A stretch of 64,000 nucleotides of DNA from Dyadobacter beijingensis DSM 21582 (lineage in GTDB: Bacteria; Bacteroidota; Bacteroidia; Cytophagales; Spirosomataceae). Shown one piece after another: positions 18,319-27,015 of this stretch. The notes below the pieces were generated by a model that saw nothing but the letters and a program-made list of their open reading frames with translations, did no database searches and was not told the DNA's origin. Within the stretch, counting starts at the first letter, position 1. The number at the start of each line of letters is the position of its first letter. The stretch lies in NCBI RefSeq assembly GCF_000382205.1, contig NZ_KB907794.1, forward strand, positions 62,001 to 126,000, written 5' to 3'. The position numbers were made by a program, and so were the translations under genes.

Positions 18319-18990
18319 ATGCTCGCAGCCAATCTGATAAATCCAATGATCCCCGTCCTGAAACCGACCGACTCGGTGGGCACGGCCTTGGATTGGATGG
18401 ACGAGTTTGGCGTCAAGCAGCTGGTCGTCACCGATTCGGCCGCTTATCAGGGCATCGTTTCCGAGGACATTCTTTTCGACATTACCGACATTTCGGAGCA
18501 TCTTTCCAAGGTAATCATCCAGCATCAGGACATTTTTGCCACCGAGGACCAGCATCCTTATGAGCTCCTGCGGCTGGTAAACCAGTTCGGACTCGCCGTA
18601 ATCCCCGTTTTGCATGAGGATCGCTCGTTTGCAGGCAGCATTCTCGTCAACGACCTCGTAGAGCGCTTTGTCAATGAGCTCGGCGTACAGGAAAAAGGCG
18701 CGGTGATTGTCCTGAAAATCGAGGAAAGAAATTACTCGCTGTCCGAAATCAGCCGCCTGATCGAATCCAACGGCGTCAAAATCCTCAGCAGCTACTATAC
18801 TTCCGGAGAAGTTTATAACCCCACCAACGAGGCGCGGTTGACGCTCAAACTAAACCGGACGCACATTACCCCCATTATCGCCACTTTGGAGCGTTTCGGC
18901 TACGATATCGAGGAAGCGCACGCCAACGACCCGATCGAAAGCCTCGACCAGGAGCGCCTCGATATGCTTCTGCGCTACCTCGCCACCTAG
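18319..18990 (+). CDS. CBS-domain protein
   Basis: A 223-aa cytoplasmic protein with a CBS pair in the first 120 residues: NLINPMIPVLKPTDSVGTALDWMDEFGVKQLVVTD and a second repeat ending FAGSILVNDLVERF. CBS pairs usually bind adenosine nucleotides. The C-terminal 90 residues (GAVIVLKIEERNYSLSEISRLIESNGVKIL) read like an ACT-type regulatory fold. It sits directly upstream of nadK, so a link to nucleotide sensing is plausible but only inferred. Confidence 0.85.
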   Translation: MLAANLINPMIPVLKPTDSVGTALDWMDEFGVKQLVVTDSAAYQGIVSEDILFDITDISEHLSKVIIQHQDIFATEDQHPYELLRLVNQFGLAVIPVLHEDRSFAGSILVNDLVERFVNELGVQEKGAVIVLKIEERNYSLSEISRLIESNGVKILSSYYTSGEVYNPTNEARLTLKLNRTHITPIIATLERFGYDIEEAHANDPIESLDQERLDMLLRYLAT

Positions 18991-19021
18991 CATCCGGCGG
19001 CCCGTAAATGTACCTGCGGCT

Positions 19022-19052
19022 TTTGAATCAGGCTATTTGTCGCGTATCTTTC
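19022..19052 (+). promoter_or_regulatory. Candidate nadK promoter
   Basis: TTTG at 19022-19025, 19 bp spacer, TATCTTTC at 19045-19052 (last base differs from TAnnTTTG). It lies about 30 bp before the nadK ATG. Confidence 0.55.
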
Positions 19053-19083
19053 GGCTGAAACCACAAGTTTTACATTTCCTTTC

Positions 19084-19959
19084 ATGAAAATCGCCATTCA
19101 CGGACGCAACTTTAATGAGTCCGCCCGACCGTTTATTGAGAATATGTTCGATGAACTGTCGCGTCGAAAAGTTGAGGTTCAGCTTTCTAGGTCTTTCCGG
19201 ACATTTCTGGACCAGAACGGCATTTCGCATTATTCGGAGCTCGTTTATGAAACGCCGGAACAACTTTGCGACGCGCGCCTGGTGGTGAGCATGGGCGGCG
19301 ACGGCACGCTGCTGGAAACGATTTCGCATGTGGGCAAGCGCCAGATCCCGGCAATCGGCATTAATGTGGGCCGCCTCGGCTTCCTTGCCACGGTATCCCC
19401 CGAGCGCATTTCCGATATGATTTCTGCGCTTGAAAACAGCCAGTTCCGTATAGACGAGCGCACATTGGTGGAAGTAGAATCCAATATCGACCTGTTCGAC
19501 GGCCTCAATTTCGGCTTGAACGACTTCACGATCACCAAAACGGATACGTCGTCGATGATCACCGTGCACACTTACCTGAACGACGAATTTCTGAACTCCT
19601 ACTGGGCCGACGGCCTCATCGTTTCGACGCCGACCGGGTCCACGGGCTATTCGCTGAGCTGCGGCGGGCCTGTGCTGATGCCGCATTCTCAGAATTTCAT
19701 CGTGACGCCCATCAGCCCGCACAACCTCAACGTACGTCCGCTCGTGGTGGAAGATACGGCCGTGATACGCCTCGAAGTAAAAAGCCGCAGCAGCAACTTC
19801 CTCGTCTCGCTCGATGCCCGCTCGCGCATTGTAGACGAGAACACGCAGCTGCTCGTGCGTAAGGCCGGCTTCATTGCCCGGTTGATTAAAATGAAAGACG
19901 ACAGTTTTTTAAATACATTACGAAGCAAATTATCGTGGGGCCTCGATATGCGTAACTGA
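19084..19959 (+). CDS. nadK: NAD kinase
   Basis: A 291-aa kinase that makes NADP from NAD and ATP. All family motifs are present: SMGGDGTLLETI at about residues 69-80 with the catalytic Asp, GINVGRLGFLA, and TPTGSTGYSLSCGGP. Length is normal. It follows the CBS gene and precedes the dipeptide epimerase; nadC lies 13 kb downstream. Confidence 0.96.
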   Translation: MKIAIHGRNFNESARPFIENMFDELSRRKVEVQLSRSFRTFLDQNGISHYSELVYETPEQLCDARLVVSMGGDGTLLETISHVGKRQIPAIGINVGRLGFLATVSPERISDMISALENSQFRIDERTLVEVESNIDLFDGLNFGLNDFTITKTDTSSMITVHTYLNDEFLNSYWADGLIVSTPTGSTGYSLSCGGPVLMPHSQNFIVTPISPHNLNVRPLVVEDTAVIRLEVKSRSSNFLVSLDARSRIVDENTQLLVRKAGFIARLIKMKDDSFLNTLRSKLSWGLDMRN

Positions 19960-19985
19960 CCCGCGGCATCCACTCCTGACACCCT

Positions 19986-21008
19986 ATGCGCCTGACTTAC
20001 CACACTTTCGACCTTCAACTGAAACACACCTTCACCATCGCGCACGACTCGCGCGATGTGCAGCAAACCCTTATCGTGCAGCTGAACGACGGCGTTTTCG
20101 CCGGTTTTGGCGAAGCCACTTCCAACCCCTATTACGGCATCACGATCGGCAACATGACGGCGACGCTGGATATGGTGAAGGATATTGTTGAAAAAGGGAA
20201 ATACAGCTCCGCGGAAGAACTCTGGGCGATGGTACATCCGCTGCTCAAAGACAATTCTTTCGCGCAATGTGCATTGGACGAGGCGGCGCAGGATTATTTT
20301 GCCAAAAAGAAAGGGCAGAAACTGTACGAAAGCTGGGGCTTGTCGCCGGAAAACATCCCGATGACCAACTTCACGATCGGGATCGATACGGTGGAGAAAA
20401 TGGTAGCTAAAATGAAGGAGCTTCCCTGGCCGATTTACAAGATCAAACTTGGTACCGACGAAGACCTGCGCATTGTGCAGGAGCTTCGGAAAAATACGGA
20501 TGCTCTATTCCGCGTAGATGCCAACTGCGGCTGGACGGCGGAGAAAACCATCGAGCTGGCACCCAAACTGGCGGCGTTAGGCGTGGAATTTATCGAGCAG
20601 CCGCTGCCCGCCGACGATACCGAAGGTATGAAAGCGGTGTTCGCGGAAAGCGCACTACCCGTGATAGCAGACGAAAGCTGCATTATCGAAGAAGATGTGG
20701 AACCTTGCCACGGCCTTTTTCATGGTATCAATATCAAACTCACCAAATGCGGCGGGCCTACCGCGGCATTGCGGATGATCGCGAAAGCCCGTGAACTGGG
20801 CATGAAAACGATGGTAGGCTGCATGACGGAAACGAGTGTCGGCATTTCGGCCATCGCGCATTTACTTCCCCTGCTCGATTATGTGGATATGGATGGCTCG
20901 CTGCTGATCCGCAATGACCCCGCCACGGGTGTGACCTTCAATTTTGGCAAGGTAATCTATGCCCCGGGCAATGGCACCGGCGCTTCGCTCAAACCTGAAT
21001 TTCTATAA
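19986..21008 (+). CDS. Dipeptide epimerase (L-Ala-D/L-Glu epimerase type)
   Basis: A 340-aa enolase-superfamily enzyme of the muconate-lactonizing group. The KIKLG segment supplies catalytic Lys, metal ligands are in FRVDANCGW (Asp), VEFIEQPLP (Glu) and ADESCI (Asp), and the second Lys is in NIKLTKCGG. Family members epimerise L-Ala-D-Glu from murein peptides, feeding peptidoglycan recycling. It precedes the AONS-like PLP enzyme by 9 bp, probably in one transcript. Dipeptide specificity is inferred from family resemblance. Confidence 0.88.
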   Translation: MRLTYHTFDLQLKHTFTIAHDSRDVQQTLIVQLNDGVFAGFGEATSNPYYGITIGNMTATLDMVKDIVEKGKYSSAEELWAMVHPLLKDNSFAQCALDEAAQDYFAKKKGQKLYESWGLSPENIPMTNFTIGIDTVEKMVAKMKELPWPIYKIKLGTDEDLRIVQELRKNTDALFRVDANCGWTAEKTIELAPKLAALGVEFIEQPLPADDTEGMKAVFAESALPVIADESCIIEEDVEPCHGLFHGINIKLTKCGGPTAALRMIAKARELGMKTMVGCMTETSVGISAIAHLLPLLDYVDMDGSLLIRNDPATGVTFNFGKVIYAPGNGTGASLKPEFL

Positions 21009-21017
21009 GGCTAATCT

Positions 21018-22112
21018 GTGAAGGTATACCACAGCCACAAACTCCCCGGCCGGACCGTCGAAACTTCCGACGGGCAGGAATTCCTGTGGTTCAGCGGTAC
21101 CGATTACCTGGGAATGGGCCACAACGAAGACCTTCGTAGATTTACCCATTCCGCTACGGAAACTTTCGGAAATCACTACGGAAGTTCCCGGAATAATAGT
21201 TTACGGCTCACCGTCTACGAACAAGCCGAGCAGCAACTGGCTGATTTCCTGCAAACTGAATCCGCATTGCTCGTTTCCTCCGGGATGTGGGCGGGACAGT
21301 TGCTGATGAAGGAGATTGAAAACATTGTTGGGCCGCGGCCGGACGTTACGCGGGTCATCTACCATTATGCCCCCGGCGTGCATCCCGCATTGTGGGGCCA
21401 CGCTTTTCAGCGAAACGATGGCGAATGGGCCGAATGGGCCGCGCAAACGGTGCAAATAATCACTGCAACCGAGCCGGACGTGGCGCACATTATCTGTACC
21501 GACGCCGTAGGATCGCCGATGGTCAGCGCATTTGATTTGACGATTTTTAATACCCTGCGAAATACAGCGAATGCCTGGCTGGTCATCGACGAGTCGCATT
21601 CGCTGGGCGTCATGGGCACGAGAGGAAAAGGTGTTTCGGAGAAAATTGACCCAAAACTTTTGCCCCGAACCCTGTTCGTATCGTCGCTTAACAAGGCGCT
21701 GGGCATTCCGGCCGGGGCCATTTGGGCCGCGAAAAATGTGATTGAAACCCTGCGGAAATCGCCGTGGTTTGCGGGGGCCTCCCCGCCTGCGCCCGCGTAT
21801 GCATATGCGCTGAAAATGCTGCTGGAAAACAATAGTTACCCGCTATCGAACGCATTGCTGCTGGATAATATCTCCTATTTTGTCAAAAGAATGGCGGACA
21901 GCTCGCTTTTTGAAGCCATTCCCGGTTACCCAGTCTTCTGTTCTGCCAATCCCGCATTGTTCGATCATTTGCTGGCGAATGGCATGATGGCCTCGTGCTT
22001 CCCCTACCCCTCGCCGGCCGATGCCCCGGTGACGCGCATTGTGCTCAGCAGCCTGCACCAAAAAGAAGACCTCGACCGGTTGGCCGAGGTCTGTAAAAAA
22101 TTTATCGCTTAA
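21018..22112 (+). CDS. PLP-dependent aminotransferase/AONS-like enzyme
   Basis: A 364-aa fold-type I PLP enzyme of the alpha-oxoamine synthase group (BioF/Kbl relatives). FSGTDYLGMGHNEDL and GSSRNNSLRLTVYEQAE correspond to the N-terminal family motifs, WLVIDESHSLGVMGTRG holds the PLP-pairing Asp, and SSLNKALGIPAG the Schiff-base Lys. The first possible start is a GTG at 21018, placed 9 bp after the epimerase stop. No other biotin gene is nearby, and several usual BioF residues are altered, so a true bioF is not claimed. Confidence 0.82.
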   Translation: MKVYHSHKLPGRTVETSDGQEFLWFSGTDYLGMGHNEDLRRFTHSATETFGNHYGSSRNNSLRLTVYEQAEQQLADFLQTESALLVSSGMWAGQLLMKEIENIVGPRPDVTRVIYHYAPGVHPALWGHAFQRNDGEWAEWAAQTVQIITATEPDVAHIICTDAVGSPMVSAFDLTIFNTLRNTANAWLVIDESHSLGVMGTRGKGVSEKIDPKLLPRTLFVSSLNKALGIPAGAIWAAKNVIETLRKSPWFAGASPPAPAYAYALKMLLENNSYPLSNALLLDNISYFVKRMADSSLFEAIPGYPVFCSANPALFDHLLANGMMASCFPYPSPADAPVTRIVLSSLHQKEDLDRLAEVCKKFIA

Positions 22113-22120
22113 TGCCTTGA

Positions 22121-23011
22121 TCAGTCTTCGGTAGTCGTATCAGAGTCACCGAATTTCGCGACGCGCTTCTCTTCGGCCAGCTTTTCACGCTCCACTTTGG
22201 CCGAAACCATGATACTCAGCTCATAAAGCAGGAACAATGGGATCGCTACGAGTACCTGGCTGTAAATATCCGGCGATGGCGTGATCACGGCTGCCACGAT
22301 CAGGATGACGATCATCGAATGCTTGCGGTATTCGCGCATGAATGCCGGTGTAAGCACGCCTATCCTTGATAACACATACACGACGATCGGCAGCTGGAAG
22401 GCCACACCGCAGGCCAGCGTCAGCGTAGCGACGAGGGAAATGTAGGATGCCAGGCTGAATTCGTTGATAATGGACGGATCGAGCGTGTAGTTCGCGAGGA
22501 AGTTGATCGCCAGCGGTGATACCACGTAATAGCCGAACAGTACACCGGAAAAGAACAGGGTCGTTACATAAAATACCGCTCCACGGGCCGAACGCTTTTC
22601 GGAAGGCTTCAAGCCGGGCTCGATAAACCGCCAGATCTCCCAGAAGGCATAAGGAAATGCAAAGACAAGGCCGGCGATGACCGACGACGTCATACTCATC
22701 GTAAACGCATCTCCCATCCCGATCACCTGCAATTTAAAATTGAGCGCTTTTACGCACAAATCCTCATAACCGGTCACTTCCGACAGCTTGCAAAGCATGC
22801 GGTAAGTCCAGAAATCGGGCTGCGAAGGCGCGATGATCACATAATGGTAAATTTCCTGAATGTAAATAAACGCGAGGATGGCAAATACCAGAATGGAAGC
22901 TCCGGCGCGGATCACGTGCCATCTTAATTCTTCGAGATGCGAGAGGAACGACATCTCCTTGCCATCGCCATCTTCCTCTTCGTCTCGTTCAAAATCCTGG
23001 TCCAGGGACAT
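22121..23011 (-). CDS. tatC: Twin-arginine translocase subunit TatC
   Basis: A 296-aa membrane protein, the substrate-recognition core of the Tat export system for folded proteins. The cytoplasmic start MSFLSHLEELRWHVIRAG is the TatC signature, and FPYAFWEIWRFIEPGLKPSEKR is the conserved loop with the catalytic Glu. Six membrane segments can be traced. The N-terminus has an acidic extension (DQDFERDEEEDGDGKE). No tatA is adjacent. Confidence 0.96.
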   Translation of the reverse strand: MSLDQDFERDEEEDGDGKEMSFLSHLEELRWHVIRAGASILVFAILAFIYIQEIYHYVIIAPSQPDFWTYRMLCKLSEVTGYEDLCVKALNFKLQVIGMGDAFTMSMTSSVIAGLVFAFPYAFWEIWRFIEPGLKPSEKRSARGAVFYVTTLFFSGVLFGYYVVSPLAINFLANYTLDPSIINEFSLASYISLVATLTLACGVAFQLPIVVYVLSRIGVLTPAFMREYRKHSMIVILIVAAVITPSPDIYSQVLVAIPLFLLYELSIMVSAKVEREKLAEEKRVAKFGDSDTTTED

Positions 23012-23094
23012 ATTTTAATTTATTACTAGAATTCAATCTACGTGGAACACTGCCGACAGGATCACTACCTGTTTACTAAAAGCTGAAATTACTT

Positions 23095-23128
23095 AAAAAA
23101 CCCGTCGAAGTATTCCGGCGGGTTTTTT
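23095..23128 (-). terminator. Terminator downstream of pdhA
   Basis: Thirteen-base-pair stem AAAAAACCCG(T)CG / CGGCGGGTTTTTT with one wobble and an 8-nt loop. On the minus strand it follows the pdhA stop by 22 bp and ends in a U-run. Confidence 0.85.
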
Positions 23129-23149
23129 ATCATGCATTGAATGAATGGA

Positions 23150-24181
23150 TTAGTCCATTACGAAAGGATAATCGCTTTCCACATACACGTCGGTGTAGGC
23201 TTCTTTCGGGTCCGGCCACTCCGATTCTTCGGCGAATTGGACGGATTCTGCCACGATTTCCTTCACTTTTTTATCGATGTTGTCGAGATCCTCTTCGGTA
23301 GCGAGCTTGTTGTCGAGGATCACTGCGCGGATCTGCTCGATCGGATCGCGGTGTTTGTATTCTTCTACTTCTTCTTTCGAACGGTATTTCTGCGGATCGG
23401 ACATCGAGTGGCCGCGGTAGCGATACGTACGGAATTCGAGGAAAGTTGGTCCGTCGCCCTTGCGCGCGCGGTCGGCTGCGCGGGAAACCGCTTCGTGGAT
23501 CGCCTCCACGCTCATGCCGTCGACCGGCTCTGAAGGAATGTCGTAAGCCTCGCCCAATGTGTACAGCTCGGTAACGTTGGAAGAGCGCGCTACGGAAGTA
23601 CCCATCGCGTAACCATTGTTTTCCACGACGAAGATCACCGGCAGTTTCCAGCTCATCGCCATGTTCAGCGTTTCGTGGAAAGAACCCTGGCGGATCGCGC
23701 CGTCACCGAAGTAACAGATACACAGGTTATCGGTTTTGTTATATTTCTCAGCGAAAGCGATTCCAGCGCCCAGGGGAATCTGGCCGCCAACGATACCGTG
23801 GCCGCCGATAAAGCCCACTTCTTTGTCGAAAATGTGCATGGAACCGCCTTTACCTTTGGTCGTACCCGTTTTCTTGCCGAAAAGCTCCGCCATGATCGCA
23901 TTAGGGCTGGTGCCCAGCGCGAGGGGAATACCGTGGTCGCGGTAAGCGGTAATGTATTTGTCGCCTTCTTTGAGGGCACTCACCGCGCCGGAAGAGCAGG
24001 CTTCCTGGCCGATGTACAAGTGACAAAAACCACGAATTTTCTGCTGACCGTACAGCTGGCCTGATTTTTCTTCAAAACGGCGTTGTAAAAGCATATTCTC
24101 GAACCAGAACAGGTATTGCTCCTTCGGATGCTGTAACTTTTTGGGGGCTGATGCTTTCTTTTTCTCAGTAACGGTGGCCAT
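23150..24181 (-). CDS. pdhA: Pyruvate dehydrogenase E1 component, alpha subunit
   Basis: A 343-aa thiamine-diphosphate enzyme subunit that decarboxylates pyruvate in the PDH complex. The TPP-binding segment GDGAIRQGSFHETLNMAMSW and the phosphorylation-loop-like TYRYRGHSMSDPQKYR are clear, as are GHGIVGGQIPLGAGIAFA and KGKGGSMHIFD. The beta subunit (pdhB) and E2 are not adjacent, so the complex is encoded at several loci. Diverges from recF. Confidence 0.95.
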   Translation of the reverse strand: MATVTEKKKASAPKKLQHPKEQYLFWFENMLLQRRFEEKSGQLYGQQKIRGFCHLYIGQEACSSGAVSALKEGDKYITAYRDHGIPLALGTSPNAIMAELFGKKTGTTKGKGGSMHIFDKEVGFIGGHGIVGGQIPLGAGIAFAEKYNKTDNLCICYFGDGAIRQGSFHETLNMAMSWKLPVIFVVENNGYAMGTSVARSSNVTELYTLGEAYDIPSEPVDGMSVEAIHEAVSRAADRARKGDGPTFLEFRTYRYRGHSMSDPQKYRSKEEVEEYKHRDPIEQIRAVILDNKLATEEDLDNIDKKVKEIVAESVQFAEESEWPDPKEAYTDVYVESDYPFVMD

Positions 24182-24310
24182 GTATTTGGTTCTCGTTTAT
24201 AAAGACAGAACTTTGTCTTAAAGTTAGTAGTGGTATGAACAGAGTCTGTTTTTGCCGTACTCACGCAATGATCTGCGAAAATAAGCATAAACTAAATAAC
24301 AAAGAAGTTC

Positions 24311-25408
24311 ATGTGGCTAGAAAAGCTCCACCTTACATACTTTAAAAGCTATGAGGAGAAGGCCTTTGTTTTTGGAGAACATGTGAACTGTATCGTGGGC
24401 GAGAATGGCAGCGGCAAGACGAACCTGCTCGACGCCATCTATTTCCTGACCCTCACCAAAAGCGCATTTCATAACCAGGACGCCCTCGGCATCCGGCATA
24501 TCAACGACTTCTTCCTGCTCGACGGCGTCTTCAACGAACACGGCAAGCACATCCAGATCACGTGCAGTCTCCAGCGCGGCCAGCGCAAGGTGTTCATGGC
24601 CGATAAAAAGCATTACGAGCGCCTGAGCGACCATATCGGCCTGTTTCCGGTGGTACTCATCGCCCCGGACGATACCGATCTCATCCGCGAAGGTAGCGAG
24701 GAGCGCCGCCGGTTTTTCGACGGCGTTTTAGGTCAGGCCGTGCCCGGCTACCTCACCGATTTTTTGCAATACAACAAGATATTGACCCAAAGAAACGGCC
24801 TGCTGAAACTCTTCGCAGAGCGCAATTACCTCGACGAAGACCTGCTCGAAACCTACAACGAGCCGCTTATCGTCCTCTCGCAGCGCATTCACGAACACCG
24901 GGCGATGTTCATGCAAAAATTCGTCCCGCTCTTCCATAAATATTACGAATTCCTCAGCAGCGGCCACGAAAAGGTAGACGTAATCTATGAAAGCGAAGTC
25001 GCCAGCCCCGATTTCCCCGCCGAATTCCGCCGCAACCGCAGCCGCGACCTGCACGCGCAGCGCACGGGCAAAGGCGTGCATAAGGACGAGTATGTTTTCG
25101 AAATCGACGGGGTTACCCTCAAAAAGTTCGGCTCCCAGGGCCAGCAAAAGTCCTTCCTCATCGCCCTGAAACTCGCGCAATTCGAATTGTTAAAAGAAGA
25201 AAAGGGCAAAACGCCCATTCTGCTGCTCGACGACATCTTCGACAAGCTCGACGACCGGCGGATTCACAAGCTCATCGAACTCATCGACACCGGCTTTTTG
25301 GCGCAGGTTTTCATTACCGATGCAAGGCCCGAGCGCTCGCAGCGCATTTTGGAGCATGTGAAGGCGGATGTGCGGTTTTTTGAGATTGAGAAGGTGTTGA
25401 AGGAGTGA
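24311..25408 (+). CDS. recF: DNA replication/repair protein RecF
   Basis: A 365-aa SMC-like ATPase that helps load RecA at gaps. Walker A is GENGSGKTNLLDAI (about residues 30-43), the ABC signature is FGSQGQQKSFLIALK, and Walker B is ILLLDDIFDKLDDRR. Length is normal. Its stop overlaps by 4 bp (ATGA) with the start of a small downstream reading frame. dnaA, dnaN and gyrB are not nearby. Confidence 0.96.
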   Translation: MWLEKLHLTYFKSYEEKAFVFGEHVNCIVGENGSGKTNLLDAIYFLTLTKSAFHNQDALGIRHINDFFLLDGVFNEHGKHIQITCSLQRGQRKVFMADKKHYERLSDHIGLFPVVLIAPDDTDLIREGSEERRRFFDGVLGQAVPGYLTDFLQYNKILTQRNGLLKLFAERNYLDEDLLETYNEPLIVLSQRIHEHRAMFMQKFVPLFHKYYEFLSSGHEKVDVIYESEVASPDFPAEFRRNRSRDLHAQRTGKGVHKDEYVFEIDGVTLKKFGSQGQQKSFLIALKLAQFELLKEEKGKTPILLLDDIFDKLDDRRIHKLIELIDTGFLAQVFITDARPERSQRILEHVKADVRFFEIEKVLKE

Positions 25409-25587
25409 ATGCGGTTTTAATTATGGCGAATTCGCCACAATTAGAAAAGACTCTGGTGTCAATTCCCTCAAAATCAGCGTTAAAGATTGGACCGAGAGGA
25501 CTAATGCAATTGGCCATTGAAAAACTTGACGAGACGACTCTTGCTGAGGCCAGACAAATAGTAGAAAAGGACATATCCAACAAATAG
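25405..25587 (+). CDS. Small hypothetical protein after recF
   Basis: A 60-aa frame whose ATG overlaps the recF stop (ATGA), a layout typical of translational coupling. The sequence (MNAVLIMANSPQLEKTLV ... DETTLAEARQIVEKD) predicts a short coiled helix with no recognised domain. Base composition is more AT-rich than recF, and a bidirectional terminator follows after 16 bp. It may be a real small protein, or a chance frame. I do not recognise it. Confidence 0.4.
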   Translation: MNAVLIMANSPQLEKTLVSIPSKSALKIGPRGLMQLAIEKLDETTLAEARQIVEKDISNK

Positions 25588-25602
25588 CCCCTCTAAAAAC
25601 AC

Positions 25603-25631
25603 AAAATCCAGGCCAAACTGACCTGGATTTT
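25603..25631. terminator. Bidirectional terminator between recF and manC
   Basis: Stem AAAATCCAGG / CCTGGATTTT with a 9-nt loop, between convergent genes. A- and T-runs on both sides suit both strands. Confidence 0.8.
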
Positions 25632-25659
25632 CGGACGGCGGAATTATCCTGCCGTTACA

Positions 25660-26727
25660 CTAAACATATTTCGGATCGAGCTCTTTGGCTTCGGCTACGA
25701 ATTCCTTTACTTTTTGTTCGTCGTCTTTTTTGCAGATCAGCAGCACGCCGTCGAATTCCGCGACGATAAAACCGTCCAGGCCGTTGATCACGACGAGCTT
25801 GTCTTTGGGCGTTTTGATGATCGAGTTCGTCGTGTTGTGCAGGATCATATTGCCGTCCGTCACGTTCAGGTTGGCGTCTTTTTCCGACACTTCGTACATC
25901 GATTTCCAGGTACCGAGGTCCGACCAGCCGAAGCTAGCTAGTACCACGTGCACGTTTTCAGCCTTTTCCATAATACCGTTATCGATGGATATGCTGCCGC
26001 AATGCTGGTAGGCGCGCTGGATGAACGAATCTTCCGAATCGACATAATAATGCTCGTTGCCTCCCTGGAAAATCTCGGCGATATCGGGCTGGAACTGCGT
26101 CAGCGCCTTTTTGAATGCATTGATATTCCAAACGAAAATACCGGCGTTCCACACGAAATCCCCGCTGTCGAGGAACTGCAATGCGAGTTCCAGGTGCGGC
26201 TTTTCGGTGAAGGATTTCACCTTTTTCACCGTGAGCTTGTCGGGAATGTATTGAATGTACCCGTAACCGGTATCGGGCCTTGTGGGCTGGATGCCGAGCG
26301 TCACGAGAATATCTTCGTTGCGGGTCGCGCCCAGCGCCACCCTGATCGTGTCTTTGAAAACTTCCTCTTTCAGGATAATGTGATCGGCCGGGGCCACCAC
26401 CACGTTTGCATTGGGGTTGCGGGCTGCGATTTTATAGCAGGCATAGGCGATGCAAGGCGCCGTGTTCCGCCGGTGCGGTTCCAGGAGGATCTGATCGTCG
26501 GTCAGCTCGGGGATCTGCTGCTTTACAAGCTCCTTGTATTCCTGACTGGTTACTATATAAACATTTTCAATCGGGCAAACGCCATCGAACCTGTCGACAG
26601 TCTGCTGCAAGAGCGTTCTTCCCGTGCCAAGCACATCATGGAACTGCTTCGGGAAGTCCGTCCGGCTGAAAGGCCAGAAACGGGTTCCCACCCCGCCTGC
26701 CATGATAATTACATAAGTATCCTGCAT
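25660..26727 (-). CDS. manC: Mannose-1-phosphate guanylyltransferase
   Basis: A 355-aa nucleotidyltransferase making GDP-mannose for surface glycans. The N-terminal signature MAGGVGTRFWPFSRTDFPKQF lies at residues 9-29, followed by VAPADHI, DTGYGYIQ and the FTEKP and WNAGIFVW segments. It is the short form, without the phosphomannose isomerase domain of ManC/AlgA fusions. No other GDP-mannose gene is adjacent. Confidence 0.92.
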   Translation of the reverse strand: MQDTYVIIMAGGVGTRFWPFSRTDFPKQFHDVLGTGRTLLQQTVDRFDGVCPIENVYIVTSQEYKELVKQQIPELTDDQILLEPHRRNTAPCIAYACYKIAARNPNANVVVAPADHIILKEEVFKDTIRVALGATRNEDILVTLGIQPTRPDTGYGYIQYIPDKLTVKKVKSFTEKPHLELALQFLDSGDFVWNAGIFVWNINAFKKALTQFQPDIAEIFQGGNEHYYVDSEDSFIQRAYQHCGSISIDNGIMEKAENVHVVLASFGWSDLGTWKSMYEVSEKDANLNVTDGNMILHNTTNSIIKTPKDKLVVINGLDGFIVAEFDGVLLICKKDDEQKVKEFVAEAKELDPKYV

Positions 26728-27015
26728 CTGTGTTGTGTAAGGTATATTTTGATATAACGTTAAATAAAATCACTCAAAACTAATGATAAAGAGTCAGTAT
26801 GCTCTACCATTCCGGTGAAAAGTCCCGGAAAATTAGTTCGTGGCACCCACGGCAATCCTTCGTCCGCTTATTAAATTAGCTAGCCGCAGCATACCGGAAA
26901 TGGCCCTCCATTACCTCCTGAATATTTTTATAAATACCCGAAGAAAAAATTGTATTTAATGATAAAAAAATTGATTTCTTAGTAACTTGTTACAGACATC
27001 AACCCATTAAGAACC
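26728..27015. other. Leader region between manC and the TonB receptor
   Basis: A 288-bp divergent region without a gene. Three short hairpins follow each other on the plus strand: AGAG/CTCT, TTCCGG/CCGGAA (26813-26833 area) and CGTGG/CCACG. A CCGGTGAAAA stretch recalls part of the cobalamin riboswitch core, but the other conserved boxes are not convincing. A short palindrome GTAAC-TT-GTTAC lies at about 26982-26993, close to the receptor start. Either promoter could be here. Confidence 0.35.

Noticed and set aside
21018..22112. bioF annotation for the PLP enzyme
   Set aside because: No biotin genes are near and the sequence departs from true BioF; only the wider alpha-oxoamine synthase-like group is supported.
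26813..26900. Confident cobalamin riboswitch upstream of the TonB receptor
   Set aside because: Only the CCGGTGAAAA-like piece fits; the other conserved boxes could not be matched by eye. Kept as a possible structured leader only.
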